A stretch of DNA of 64,000 bases from Acidimicrobiaceae bacterium (GTDB lineage: Bacteria; Actinomycetota; Acidimicrobiia; Acidimicrobiales; Ilumatobacteraceae): contig CANFIM010000003.1 in the NCBI GenBank assembly GCA_947447175.1, positions 1 through 64,000 on the forward strand, read 5' to 3'. The translations under genes were made by a program, and so were the position numbers. Positions 28,126-36,623 of the stretch are shown one piece after another. The notes beneath the pieces were generated by a model. That model made no database searches, was not told the DNA's origin, and worked only from the letters and a program-made list of their open reading frames with translations. The number at the start of each line of letters is the position of its first letter. Positions within the stretch are counted from its first letter, which is position 1.

Positions 28126-30256
28126 TTCACCTCTCACACTGCGTGACCTTGACGAATTAGGTCTCGAGCGCATCAAGGGCATTGGCGAGAAATCAAAGAA
28201 GGCACTGGAGTCATTTGGCATCCGCAGTGTGCTTGATTTGTTGGAAACGTATCCACGCAGGTACATCGACCGCTCCAACATGGCCACTCTCTCCACAATG
28301 GAACTGGGCGTGGAATCTCTGGTGATGGTGCGCGTGGTGCAATCAAAGTCCATGCGCACGAAGAATGGTCGCGTCATGGTCACGGTCACCGTCGGTGACG
28401 ACACCGGAAAAATGTCGCTGACATTTTTCAATCAGGCGTGGCGCGAAAAGCAATTGCAACCTGGCATGGAAGTTGCTGTATTCGGCAAGCCCGAGATGTA
28501 TCGCAATTACTTGCAGATGACGAACCCCATTGTTGACCGCGTGGGTAACCAAACAGGGCGAATTGTTCCGGTGTATCCACAAAGTGCGAAGGACAATATT
28601 TCTTCGTGGGATCTTGCGAAGTGGATAGAAGATGCACTGTCAAAGTGTGCTCCCCGCGGAATAGCCGACATTGTGCCGCCGGAAATTCTGCAACAACACA
28701 ATCTCATTTCTCGCGGCGATGCCATGCGGTGGATTCATGCACCTGAATCCATGGAGCAACATGTGCAAGCACGTCGCCGGTTGGCCTTCGACGAAGTGTT
28801 GCGCGTGCAACTCATGTTGGTCGGTCGCAAAAAGCAGTGGGAATTGGAATCTGCCGGTTTCGAACACACAACTAGTGGTGCGCACTTCGAACAGTTCTTT
28901 GCGTCGTTGCCTTTCCCACTCACCGGAGCACAGCAACGAGTCATTGCGGAAATTTACAAAGACCTCATGTCACCACAACCAATGCACCGCCTGTTGCAAG
29001 GCGATGTAGGCGCTGGCAAAACCCTTGTTGCCGTGGCCACCATGTTGGCTGCAGTGATTAGCGGGCATCAGGCTGCGCTCATGGCGCCCACTGAAGTGTT
29101 GGCTGATCAGCACGCCATCGGAATCCGTTCGTTGTTGTCGGAATTGAGGGTTCGCTTTGATGACACCACGCTCTTTGGTGATTCTGGCTTGCGCATTGAG
29201 TTATTGACCAACAAAGTGAAGGGTCAACAACGCAAAGACATTCTTGCGGGCATTGCTGATGGTGCAGTGGACATTGCCATTGGCACACACGCGCTTATTC
29301 AAGACAAAGTGTCGTTCAAGAGTTTGGGCGTTGTTGTGGTTGACGAACAGCATCGTTTCGGAGTGCAACAACGTTCACGTTTGCGAGACAAGGCGCAAGA
29401 ATCTGAGCAAGGTCTCATGCCCGACGTATTGGTGATGACGGCAACACCTATTCCGCGCACCGCGGCAATGACCGTGTACGGCGACCTTGATGTCAGTGTG
29501 CTTGATGAGTTGCCACCAGGACGCACACCAATTGTTACAACATGGGTGAACAACGAAAATGATGTTGAATCAATGTGGAGTGATATTCGTGCACGACTCA
29601 ATGAAGGACAACAGGCGTATGTGGTGTGTCCGCTCATTGAGGAAAGCGAAAAGTTAGAAGTTGCCTCAGCGCAAGAGACGTTCGACAAATTGATGTATGA
29701 CGATCTCAAGGGGTACACCGTGGGTCTTCTTCATGGTCGTATGTCTTCCGCCGAGAAAGAAGACATCATGTCGTCGTTCCGCGCCGGCACCACCCAAGTG
29801 CTCGTTGCTACCACTGTGATTGAAGTGGGCGTCGATGTTCCCAATTCCACCAGCATGGTGATTCTCGATTCGGGTCGTTTTGGAATTGCGCAATTGCATC
29901 AGTTGCGTGGTCGTGTTGGCCGCGGTGCGCTGTCATCGTTCTGCTATTTGGTGACGCAATCAGATGAACCATCTCCGCGCGTGGAGGCTCTTGTTGCATC
30001 AACCGATGGTTTCGTGTTGGCAGAAGAAGATCTCAAGCTTCGTGGCGAAGGAACAATCATGGGCACATTCCAGAAGGGTCAAAGTGACCTCACCCTGGCG
30101 TCTTTGCAGCGGGACCTCGACCTCATTCAATGGGCACGCGAGGACGCACTCACCATCATCAACAACGACCCAGCATTACAAGGGCACCCGTTATTGCGCG
30201 ATGAACTTGAGTTGTCCTTCAACCAGCAAGACGAAGAGTTTCTGTTCAAGTCCTGA
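28118..30256 (+). CDS. recG: ATP-dependent DNA helicase RecG
   Basis: TTG start proposed, overlapping the fakA stop. RLLQGDVGAGKTLVAVATMLAAV, VVVDEQHRFGVQQR, VMTATPIPRTAAMTVYGDLDVSVLDELPPGR, FGIAQLHQLRGRVGRG. Confidence 0.95.
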   Translation: MSSSPLTLRDLDELGLERIKGIGEKSKKALESFGIRSVLDLLETYPRRYIDRSNMATLSTMELGVESLVMVRVVQSKSMRTKNGRVMVTVTVGDDTGKMSLTFFNQAWREKQLQPGMEVAVFGKPEMYRNYLQMTNPIVDRVGNQTGRIVPVYPQSAKDNISSWDLAKWIEDALSKCAPRGIADIVPPEILQQHNLISRGDAMRWIHAPESMEQHVQARRRLAFDEVLRVQLMLVGRKKQWELESAGFEHTTSGAHFEQFFASLPFPLTGAQQRVIAEIYKDLMSPQPMHRLLQGDVGAGKTLVAVATMLAAVISGHQAALMAPTEVLADQHAIGIRSLLSELRVRFDDTTLFGDSGLRIELLTNKVKGQQRKDILAGIADGAVDIAIGTHALIQDKVSFKSLGVVVVDEQHRFGVQQRSRLRDKAQESEQGLMPDVLVMTATPIPRTAAMTVYGDLDVSVLDELPPGRTPIVTTWVNNENDVESMWSDIRARLNEGQQAYVVCPLIEESEKLEVASAQETFDKLMYDDLKGYTVGLLHGRMSSAEKEDIMSSFRAGTTQVLVATTVIEVGVDVPNSTSMVILDSGRFGIAQLHQLRGRVGRGALSSFCYLVTQSDEPSPRVEALVASTDGFVLAEEDLKLRGEGTIMGTFQKGQSDLTLASLQRDLDLIQWAREDALTIINNDPALQGHPLLRDELELSFNQQDEEFLFKS

Positions 30257-30298
30257 TCACTTAGTAGTACGGTCAATGCTGTACGAAGGGGGTACGGG

Positions 30299-31099
30299 GT
30301 GGAACTTTCAGGCAAGCACGTAGTAGTGACTGGTGGGTCACGTGGAATTGGCGAAGCATTGGCTCGCGAGTTCGCAGCACGAGGTTCTGTTGTCACGGTT
30401 GTTGCACGAAGTGTTGATGCATTGCAACGCGTTGCCAGCGACATTGGCGGCAACGCTGTTGTGGCCGACCTCTCTGACGACCTTGTTGTTGATGGTCTGA
30501 TTGAACACATTGAATCCCAGCACGGGCCCATTGATGTGTTGGTGAACAACGCCGGACTCGAAACGTCAACACCTTTCGCTATTGAAGACACGCGTGAAAT
30601 TCGTGCCGTTAGTCGCGTGAATCTTGAGGTGCCTTTGTTGTTGAGCCGTCATGTCATCCCTGGCATGTTGGATCGCAACAGTGGGCACATTGTGTTCGTG
30701 TCATCGCTTGCGGGCACCGCTGGTTTCCCTGGCATGAGCGTGTACGGCGCCACCAAAGCGGGCATCTTGAATTTTGTTGCCGGTCTGTCGCGCGAATTGA
30801 AATCAACAAATGTGCACACCACCATTCTTTCGCCAGGCCCAGTAGACACCGGCATGTGGGATGCCATTGAAGCAATCACGAATTCAACACATGCTGTGGT
30901 GCGTCGCTTTCAGATGTTGCATCTCATCCCCACAGCGGAGCCAGCGAAACTTGCCAAGCGCACAGTGAACGCAGTTGCTCGCAATAAGCCATTTGTGCGC
31001 GACCCCAAGCGACTCAGCATCAACTTCTGGTTGAACCATTTGCCCACGCGCATTTCGAACTTCGCCGCCATTGGCGTGAAGTTCAACCCACGGGGCTAG
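30299..31099 (+). CDS. SDR-family oxidoreductase
   Basis: GTG start. VVVTGGSRGIGEALAREFAARG, DVLVNNAGLETS, YGATKAGILNFVAGLSRELK. Confidence 0.94.
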   Translation: MELSGKHVVVTGGSRGIGEALAREFAARGSVVTVVARSVDALQRVASDIGGNAVVADLSDDLVVDGLIEHIESQHGPIDVLVNNAGLETSTPFAIEDTREIRAVSRVNLEVPLLLSRHVIPGMLDRNSGHIVFVSSLAGTAGFPGMSVYGATKAGILNFVAGLSRELKSTNVHTTILSPGPVDTGMWDAIEAITNSTHAVVRRFQMLHLIPTAEPAKLAKRTVNAVARNKPFVRDPKRLSINFWLNHLPTRISNFAAIGVKFNPRG

Positions 31100-31100
31100 A

Positions 31101-31286
31101 TCAGAATTCTTCGGGTGAGTCGTCGTCTTCAACGGTGATGATGAGATCCCAGCGGTCGCGGCAATCTCGGCATCGATAGGTGGCGATGTCGCCCTCGTAC
31201 CACTTGCCATCTTCACGGGGAAGTGAGATGAGGTGGCATGGCCCGCCGCAGTCAACACACACAATGGACTCGCGAGGACTAATCAT
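31101..31286 (-). CDS. Small zinc-ribbon-like protein
   Basis: 61 aa MISPRESIVCVDCGGPCHLISLPREDGKWYEGDIATYRCRDCRDRWDLIITVEDDDSPEEF with two CxxC-type pairs. C-terminal part of a longer listed ORF. Confidence 0.7.
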   Translation of the reverse strand: MISPRESIVCVDCGGPCHLISLPREDGKWYEGDIATYRCRDCRDRWDLIITVEDDDSPEEF

Positions 31287-31304
31287 CGCCGTAGTCTGCC
31301 TGAT

Positions 31305-31850
31305 GTGAGAGTTGTTGCAGGTGACCTTCGTGGACGCCGAATTGAAGCCCCAGTCACGGATGCCACCAGACCCACCACCGACAAGGTGCGTGAGGCGGTG
31401 TTCAACGCACTGGGAAGCCTTGGCGTAGTGGAAGGTGCTCGTGTTGTCGACCTCTTTGCTGGTACTGGTGCAATGGGCATTGAAGCTCTCTCTCGTGGTG
31501 CCGCTCACTGTGTGTTCGTGGAGAAAGATCGTGCTGCCTTGCAGGTGTTGCGCATGAATATCAAGAACCTTGGCCTTGAATCTCGCACGTCGGTGATTTC
31601 GGGTGATGCAGTTCTGGTGGCAGCACAACAACGTGATGTTGACGTGCTCATCGCCGACCCGCCGTATGGATACAACGAATGGGCGCAACTCCTTGCTGAT
31701 GTTGAGGCAGGGCTTGTGGTTCTTGAATCTGACCGACCAGTGGGGGAGATTGCGGAGTGGGAGACCGTCCGTGAAAAGAAGTACGGGCGCACGTTCGTGG
31801 CATTTCTCCAAAGAGGTGATGGCTCAGGCGATACGGTGGAGGGCGAATGA
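31305..31850 (+). CDS. rsmD: 16S rRNA (guanine(966)-N(2))-methyltransferase RsmD
   Basis: GTG start VRVVAGDLRGRRIEAP. TRPTTDKVREAVFNAL, VVDLFAGTGAMGIEALSRGA, VLIADPPYGY. Confidence 0.94.
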   Translation: MRVVAGDLRGRRIEAPVTDATRPTTDKVREAVFNALGSLGVVEGARVVDLFAGTGAMGIEALSRGAAHCVFVEKDRAALQVLRMNIKNLGLESRTSVISGDAVLVAAQQRDVDVLIADPPYGYNEWAQLLADVEAGLVVLESDRPVGEIAEWETVREKKYGRTFVAFLQRGDGSGDTVEGE

Positions 31851-32335
31851 GCACCGTGTTATACCCCGGCAGTTTCGACCCCTTTCATTTAGGGCATCTC
31901 GATGTTGTGTCCCAGGCGGCTGAACTATTCGGTTCAGTGGTAGTTGCTGTCATGCATAATCCCGACAAGCCATCGGGCGTGTTTCCCACTGCAGACCGTG
32001 TGGAAGTTGCTCGAATTGCATGTGCTCACATCAACGGTGTCACCGTTGAAGCATTCCCTGGCCTTGCTGTTGATGCGGCCAAGAAGATTGGTGCGTTGTG
32101 CATTGTGAAGGGTTTGCGCACGCCAAATGATTTCGAAGTGGAACAGCAAATGGCGCACACGAACTTTGCAATTTCCGGAGTGCGCACGGTGTACGTACCT
32201 TCCGATCCTTCACTTTCATTTTTGAGCAGCCGTTACATTCGCGACATTGCAGCGAACGGCGGCAACATCTCACCATTGGTGCCAGCGTCTGTGCTCTCCA
32301 ATGTTCTCGCTGCATTTTCACCACGGAGCAAATAG
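31847..32335 (+). CDS. coaD: Phosphopantetheine adenylyltransferase
   Basis: STVLYPGSFDPFHLGHLDVVSQAAELFGSVVVAV; IVKGLRTPNDFEVEQQMAHTN; FLSSRYIRDIAANGGNIS. Confidence 0.97.
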   Translation: MSTVLYPGSFDPFHLGHLDVVSQAAELFGSVVVAVMHNPDKPSGVFPTADRVEVARIACAHINGVTVEAFPGLAVDAAKKIGALCIVKGLRTPNDFEVEQQMAHTNFAISGVRTVYVPSDPSLSFLSSRYIRDIAANGGNISPLVPASVLSNVLAAFSPRSK

Positions 32336-32938
32336 ATGCCTTCATACGACGATTTCGACGACGACCTGATTGACGACACCTATCCGCAGCCAGCACCTGT
32401 GCAAGCTCGTTTAGGTGAGAGCGAAATGATTCTTCGCCGCACCATCGACATCATCGCCACTGCCCCCAGCATTCCGCTGTCAAGCACGCCACGTATTGAT
32501 CGCGACGAAGTCATTGAATTGCTGGAAGATGCTGTTATTCGTATTCCCGAGGAAATTCGCCAAGCGCGCTGGATGTTGAAAGAACGCCAGGAATTCCTTG
32601 AGAAAACCAAGCGTGAAGCTGATGAAATTCTTGGTGCTGCACGCCAGCAAGCAGAGCGCATGGTGCAGCGCACTGAAGTGGTGCGCGCCGCTGAAACTCG
32701 TGCACGCAACGTGATTGATGCAGCTGAAGAGGAATCACGTCGCCTGAAGAATGAAACAGAAGACTTCCTTGATCAGCGATTGGGAAGCTTTGAAATTCTC
32801 TTGGGTCGTTTGGCAAAAACTGTGGCCACTGGTCGCGAACGTTTGTCCATTGGGTCTCAGCCACCACCACCCGCTGAAGCCGAAGAACCCATCGAGCAAC
32901 AATTTGGCTCAGGATTCTTCGACCAAGACATTGAGTAG
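32336..32938 (+). CDS. DivIVA/SepIVA-like coiled-coil protein
   Basis: 200 aa. RDEVIELLEDAVIRIPEEIRQARWMLKERQEFLEKTKREADEILGAARQQAERMVQR. Located between coaD and the DUF177 gene, where mycobacteria carry sepIVA. Confidence 0.7.
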   Translation: MPSYDDFDDDLIDDTYPQPAPVQARLGESEMILRRTIDIIATAPSIPLSSTPRIDRDEVIELLEDAVIRIPEEIRQARWMLKERQEFLEKTKREADEILGAARQQAERMVQRTEVVRAAETRARNVIDAAEEESRRLKNETEDFLDQRLGSFEILLGRLAKTVATGRERLSIGSQPPPPAEAEEPIEQQFGSGFFDQDIE

Positions 32939-32947
32939 GAGTTAGTT

Positions 32948-33457
32948 GTGGCAACTCCACTGAATGTGAATGTTGTTGAGCTGCTGCGGTGGCCCGGCAC
33001 CACGAAAGATGTTCTCGCCACCGTTGAGGTGGAAGATTTCGAATTCAACGACGCGCGTGTGTCGAATGTGCCCATCAGCATCAATGTGCATCTTGAGTCT
33101 CTGTCAAATGGAGTGTCTGTAGCGGGTGCGGCTACGGCTACCTGGCACGGAGAGTGCCGTCGGTGCTTAACGCCTCTGTCGCAATTGATGATCGTGGACC
33201 TCTCGGAGTTGTATCAACAGATTCCCGAAGACCCCGATGCCTACGCCATTGTGAACGACCAAATCAATCTGTTGCCCATGGTGCGCGAGAACGTACTGGT
33301 GGCTATTCCTCTCGGGCCGCTATGCCGGGAAGATTGCCCAGGCTTCTGCCCGCAGTGCGGAGCAGACCTCTCAGAAGGCACTTGTGGCTGCGATTCGGCC
33401 ATTGTTGACCCTCGCTGGTCAGCGCTGGAGAACCTCAAGGGCACCCTGCCCGACTAA
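32948..33457 (+). CDS. DUF177 (YceD) family protein
   Basis: GTG start. GECRRCLTPLSQLMIVDLSELYQQ, PLCREDCPGFCPQCGADLSEGTCGC, immediately upstream of rpmF. Confidence 0.92.
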   Translation: MATPLNVNVVELLRWPGTTKDVLATVEVEDFEFNDARVSNVPISINVHLESLSNGVSVAGAATATWHGECRRCLTPLSQLMIVDLSELYQQIPEDPDAYAIVNDQINLLPMVRENVLVAIPLGPLCREDCPGFCPQCGADLSEGTCGCDSAIVDPRWSALENLKGTLPD

Positions 33458-33562
33458 GCCCCAAAAGGGGATTCGGGGGACACGGTGAGTTTTCTCCCTA
33501 TTCGGGCTATCATCACCTAGCCCCCAAACGGGTGCATTTGCCGCTAACACAGGGAGTCCACG

Positions 33563-33742
33563 GTGGCCGTTCCCAAAAAGAAAAAGTCGAAGATGAAGAC
33601 CCGCATGCGTCGCGCCTCTAACTGGCGCCTCGATGCTCCTTCACGCAGCACCTGCCCTCGTTGCAGTGCCGCAAAAATCCCACACACAGTGTGCGGTACC
33701 TGCGGTTGGTACAAGGGCCGCGTTGCGGTCACCATCGACTGA
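33563..33742 (+). CDS. rpmF: 50S ribosomal protein L32 (absent from the supplied ORF track; GTG start)
   Basis: GTG-initiated VAVPKKKKSKMKTRMRRASNWRLDAPSRSTCPRCSAAKIPHTVCGTCGWYKGRVAVTID*. Confidence 0.96.
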   Translation: MAVPKKKKSKMKTRMRRASNWRLDAPSRSTCPRCSAAKIPHTVCGTCGWYKGRVAVTID

Positions 33743-33759
33743 TTTAGGTTTCAATTCGT

Positions 33760-34734
33760 ATGTTGCCAATCGCCGTTGACGCGATGGGCGGAGACCGCGC
33801 ACCTGGCGAGATTCTTGCTGGAGCACTTCAAGCCGCCGAACTTGGCATTCCTGTTCTTCTGGTCGGACCTGAAGGTCTTGAAGGCGCAGGCGATCTTCCG
33901 TTGATGGTTGCATCGCAAGTCATCGAGATGGATGACGACCCTGCAAAGTCTGTTCGCACAAAACGCGACTCCACTTTGGTGCGCGCAGCAGAAGCTGTTC
34001 GCGACGGAAAAGCTTCCGCAATGATTTCTGCGGGCAACACAGGCGCCACTATGGCCAGCGCATTGTTGCGCATGGGTCGAATTGCTGGTGTGGCGCGTCC
34101 CGCTATTGCCACCCCTGTGCCTGTTCCTGGAAAGCACCCCACCGTGTTGCTTGATGCAGGCGCAAACGCTGAAGTACAGGCCGAGTGGATGGTGCAGTTC
34201 GCCATCATGGGTTCTGTGTATGCAACGCAGCGCTATGGCGTGGAAAATCCCCGTGTTGGTTTGTTGTCGATTGGTGAAGAGCCAGGCAAAGGCGACCAGT
34301 TGCGCAAAGACGCATGGGAATTGCTCAGCGCAGCATCTGGAATCAATTTCATTGGCAACGTTGAAGGCCGCGATCTCATGACGGGCGAAGTAGACGTGGT
34401 GGTCACCGACGGTTTCACCGGGAACGTCACTCTCAAAACACTTGAAGGCACGCTGAAGGCAGTGATTGGGCAGTTGTTTGAAGCATTTGGTCAACCCGAA
34501 TACAAAGAAGCCGCCAAGGCGCTGTTGCCAGCATTAATGCCCATGTATTCCGCTTATGACCCCGACGAGGTTGGCGGAGCCATCTTGTTGGGTGTTGATG
34601 GCGTGTGCATCATCTCGCACGGTTCCAGCAGTGCAAAAGCCATGTTGAACGGCATCAAAGTTGCTGCCGACATGGTGCAGTGCAACATGGTCGAGGCGCT
34701 GCGCCAGGCCATCTCCACTAGCCTTGCGCAGTAA
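33760..34734 (+). CDS. plsX: Phosphate acyltransferase PlsX
   Basis: MLPIAVDAMGGDRAPGEILAGALQAA; MISAGNTGATMASALLRMGRI; VVVTDGFTGNVTLKTLEGT. Confidence 0.97.
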   Translation: MLPIAVDAMGGDRAPGEILAGALQAAELGIPVLLVGPEGLEGAGDLPLMVASQVIEMDDDPAKSVRTKRDSTLVRAAEAVRDGKASAMISAGNTGATMASALLRMGRIAGVARPAIATPVPVPGKHPTVLLDAGANAEVQAEWMVQFAIMGSVYATQRYGVENPRVGLLSIGEEPGKGDQLRKDAWELLSAASGINFIGNVEGRDLMTGEVDVVVTDGFTGNVTLKTLEGTLKAVIGQLFEAFGQPEYKEAAKALLPALMPMYSAYDPDEVGGAILLGVDGVCIISHGSSSAKAMLNGIKVAADMVQCNMVEALRQAISTSLAQ

Positions 34735-34755
34735 TCGCTTTTCGAGGAGCAAATC

Positions 34756-35019
34756 ATGGCCGCAGATCGCACCGCAATTCTTGACACTGTGTGCAAGAGC
34801 CTTGCTGAAATTCTTGAAATTGATGCAAGTTCAATTTCTGAAACACAAACGTTTGCAGATGACCTTGGTGCAGACTCCATCGCACTGATTGAGCTTGTTG
34901 ACAATCTCGAGCAAGAGTTTGAAGCAACAATTCCAAACTTCCAGTTCGATGATGACGACTTGGTGAACCTGCGTACCGTTGCTGACGCGGTGGATTACAT
35001 CGTTCGCGCGCACGGCTAA
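34756..35019 (+). CDS. acpP: Acyl carrier protein
   Basis: FADDLGADSIALIELVDNLEQEFEATIP (phosphopantetheine Ser in DSIAL). Confidence 0.95.
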   Translation: MAADRTAILDTVCKSLAEILEIDASSISETQTFADDLGADSIALIELVDNLEQEFEATIPNFQFDDDDLVNLRTVADAVDYIVRAHG

Positions 35020-35027
35020 ATATCCCA

Positions 35028-35735
35028 ATGTCGGATATCGCACACGAGCAACTGTTGCAGTGTGCCTCCATCGTGGGGCACAACTTTTCCAACATTGAGT
35101 TTCTGCGTGCTGCATTAGTGCATCGCTCATGGCATGCAGAGCACGGTGGTGAAGTCACCAACGAACGTCTTGAGTTCTTGGGTGACGCTGTATTGGGTTG
35201 GGTAGTTGCCGACCTTGCATATCACCGCCTTGCACAAGACCCTGAAGGTCGTCTCACAGACTTACGACGCAGTGTGGTGAATATGAATGCGCTTGCAGAT
35301 CTTGCGCGCTCCATGGGCATCGGTGAATTCCTACTTTTGGGCCGCGGCGAAGATGCGGCTGGAGGCCGCGACAAGTCATCAATTTTGGCCGATGCATTTG
35401 AAGCCATCATTGGTGCGGTGTATCTCGATGCTGGTTATTCCGCTGCGTTTCACTACGTACAGTCACATCTTGCTCAATCAATAGAAGAAGCAATTCCACA
35501 TCTTGATTCGTTTGACACAAAGACTCGTTTACAAGAATTGTGTGCACGCACTAGCCGTCAGGCTCCGGTGTATGACGTTGCAGGCGATGGTCCCGATCAC
35601 GAACGAATCTTCACTGCTCGAGTATTGGTGAATCAACGCGAGTGGGGTTCCGGAGTTGGCCGCACAAAGAAGGCCGCAGAACAATTGGCCGCCGCCGCCG
35701 CTTTCGACGCACTTGTCGCGTACGACAATGCCTGA
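35028..35735 (+). CDS. rnc: Ribonuclease III
   Basis: NERLEFLGDAVLGWVVADLAY, DKSSILADAFEAIIGAVYLDAGY, C-terminal dsRBD GVGRTKKAAEQLAAAAAFDAL. Confidence 0.97.
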   Translation: MSDIAHEQLLQCASIVGHNFSNIEFLRAALVHRSWHAEHGGEVTNERLEFLGDAVLGWVVADLAYHRLAQDPEGRLTDLRRSVVNMNALADLARSMGIGEFLLLGRGEDAAGGRDKSSILADAFEAIIGAVYLDAGYSAAFHYVQSHLAQSIEEAIPHLDSFDTKTRLQELCARTSRQAPVYDVAGDGPDHERIFTARVLVNQREWGSGVGRTKKAAEQLAAAAAFDALVAYDNA

Positions 35736-36576
35736 ATTACCTGAAGTCGAAACAGTTCGACGTGGAATTGAAGAGCGAGTAGTTGGTCGCTTAATTACCC
35801 AGGTTGAAGTGGGTCGTGAGCGATCAGTACGCCGAGTGGGTCGTGAAACAGTCATTCATGGCCTCACAGGCGTAACCATGTTGAATGCTCGTCGCCGCGG
35901 CAAGTACTTGTTGTGCGATCTTGATTCAGGTGATGAAGTGATGATTCATTTGCGCATGAGCGGGCGAGTGTTGGTGGAGCCAGCAGGTACCGAGCGACCA
36001 CCGCACACTCATGTTGTGCTCACGCTCGCGGCACGTGATGGAGTTGTCGACGAGATGTGGTTTGTTGATCCACGCACTTTTGGTGAAGTGGTGGTGTTTG
36101 ACCCCACCTGCACAGCAGAGGTACTGCCTGAACTTGCACGACTAGGACCCGACCCCATTACTGATGAATTCAATGCAGAGGTTTTGGCGAAGCAGCTGAA
36201 AGGAAAGCGTGGTGCGTTGAAACCACTTCTGCTGAATCAGCATGTTGTTGCCGGGGTGGGGAACATCTATGCCGATGAGGTGCTACATCGATCCAGGCTT
36301 CGTTGGGATCGCACTGCTGACAGCCTGTCTCGCAAACAGATTGCATTGCTTGCTACATCGATTGTGGAAATTCTCACGGAGGCCATTGAGGCTGGCGGCT
36401 CCACCTTGGTGGACACGCAGTATGTGGATATCGAGGGCAATGTGGGCAGTTTTCAAGAGAATCACCGCGTGTACGGCAGGGTGGGGCAGGGTTGTCTCAC
36501 CTGTGGAAAAACTTCCATTCGAAAAGTGGTTGTTGCAGGGCGCTCCACCAGTTTTTGTCCTCGCTGTCAGAAATAG
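35728..36576 (+). CDS. mutM: Formamidopyrimidine-DNA glycosylase
   Basis: MPELPEVETVRRGIEERVVG; VAGVGNIYADEVLHRSRL; C-terminal zinc finger CLTCGKTSIRKVVVAGRSTSFCPRCQ. Confidence 0.97.
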   Translation: MPELPEVETVRRGIEERVVGRLITQVEVGRERSVRRVGRETVIHGLTGVTMLNARRRGKYLLCDLDSGDEVMIHLRMSGRVLVEPAGTERPPHTHVVLTLAARDGVVDEMWFVDPRTFGEVVVFDPTCTAEVLPELARLGPDPITDEFNAEVLAKQLKGKRGALKPLLLNQHVVAGVGNIYADEVLHRSRLRWDRTADSLSRKQIALLATSIVEILTEAIEAGGSTLVDTQYVDIEGNVGSFQENHRVYGRVGQGCLTCGKTSIRKVVVAGRSTSFCPRCQK

Positions 36577-36623
36577 GCGGCATGGGGCACTTCCCCCACC
36601 TGTCTATTACTGTTTGAGTCGCC

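Noticed and set aside
31287-31811. N-terminal extension of the 236-aa minus-strand ORF 31101-31811
   Set aside because: Overlaps rsmD antisense. Only the last 61 aa (31101-31286) look like a real zinc-ribbon protein.
33751-34494. 247-aa minus-strand ORF
   Set aside because: Shadow frame of plsX with no recognisable motif.
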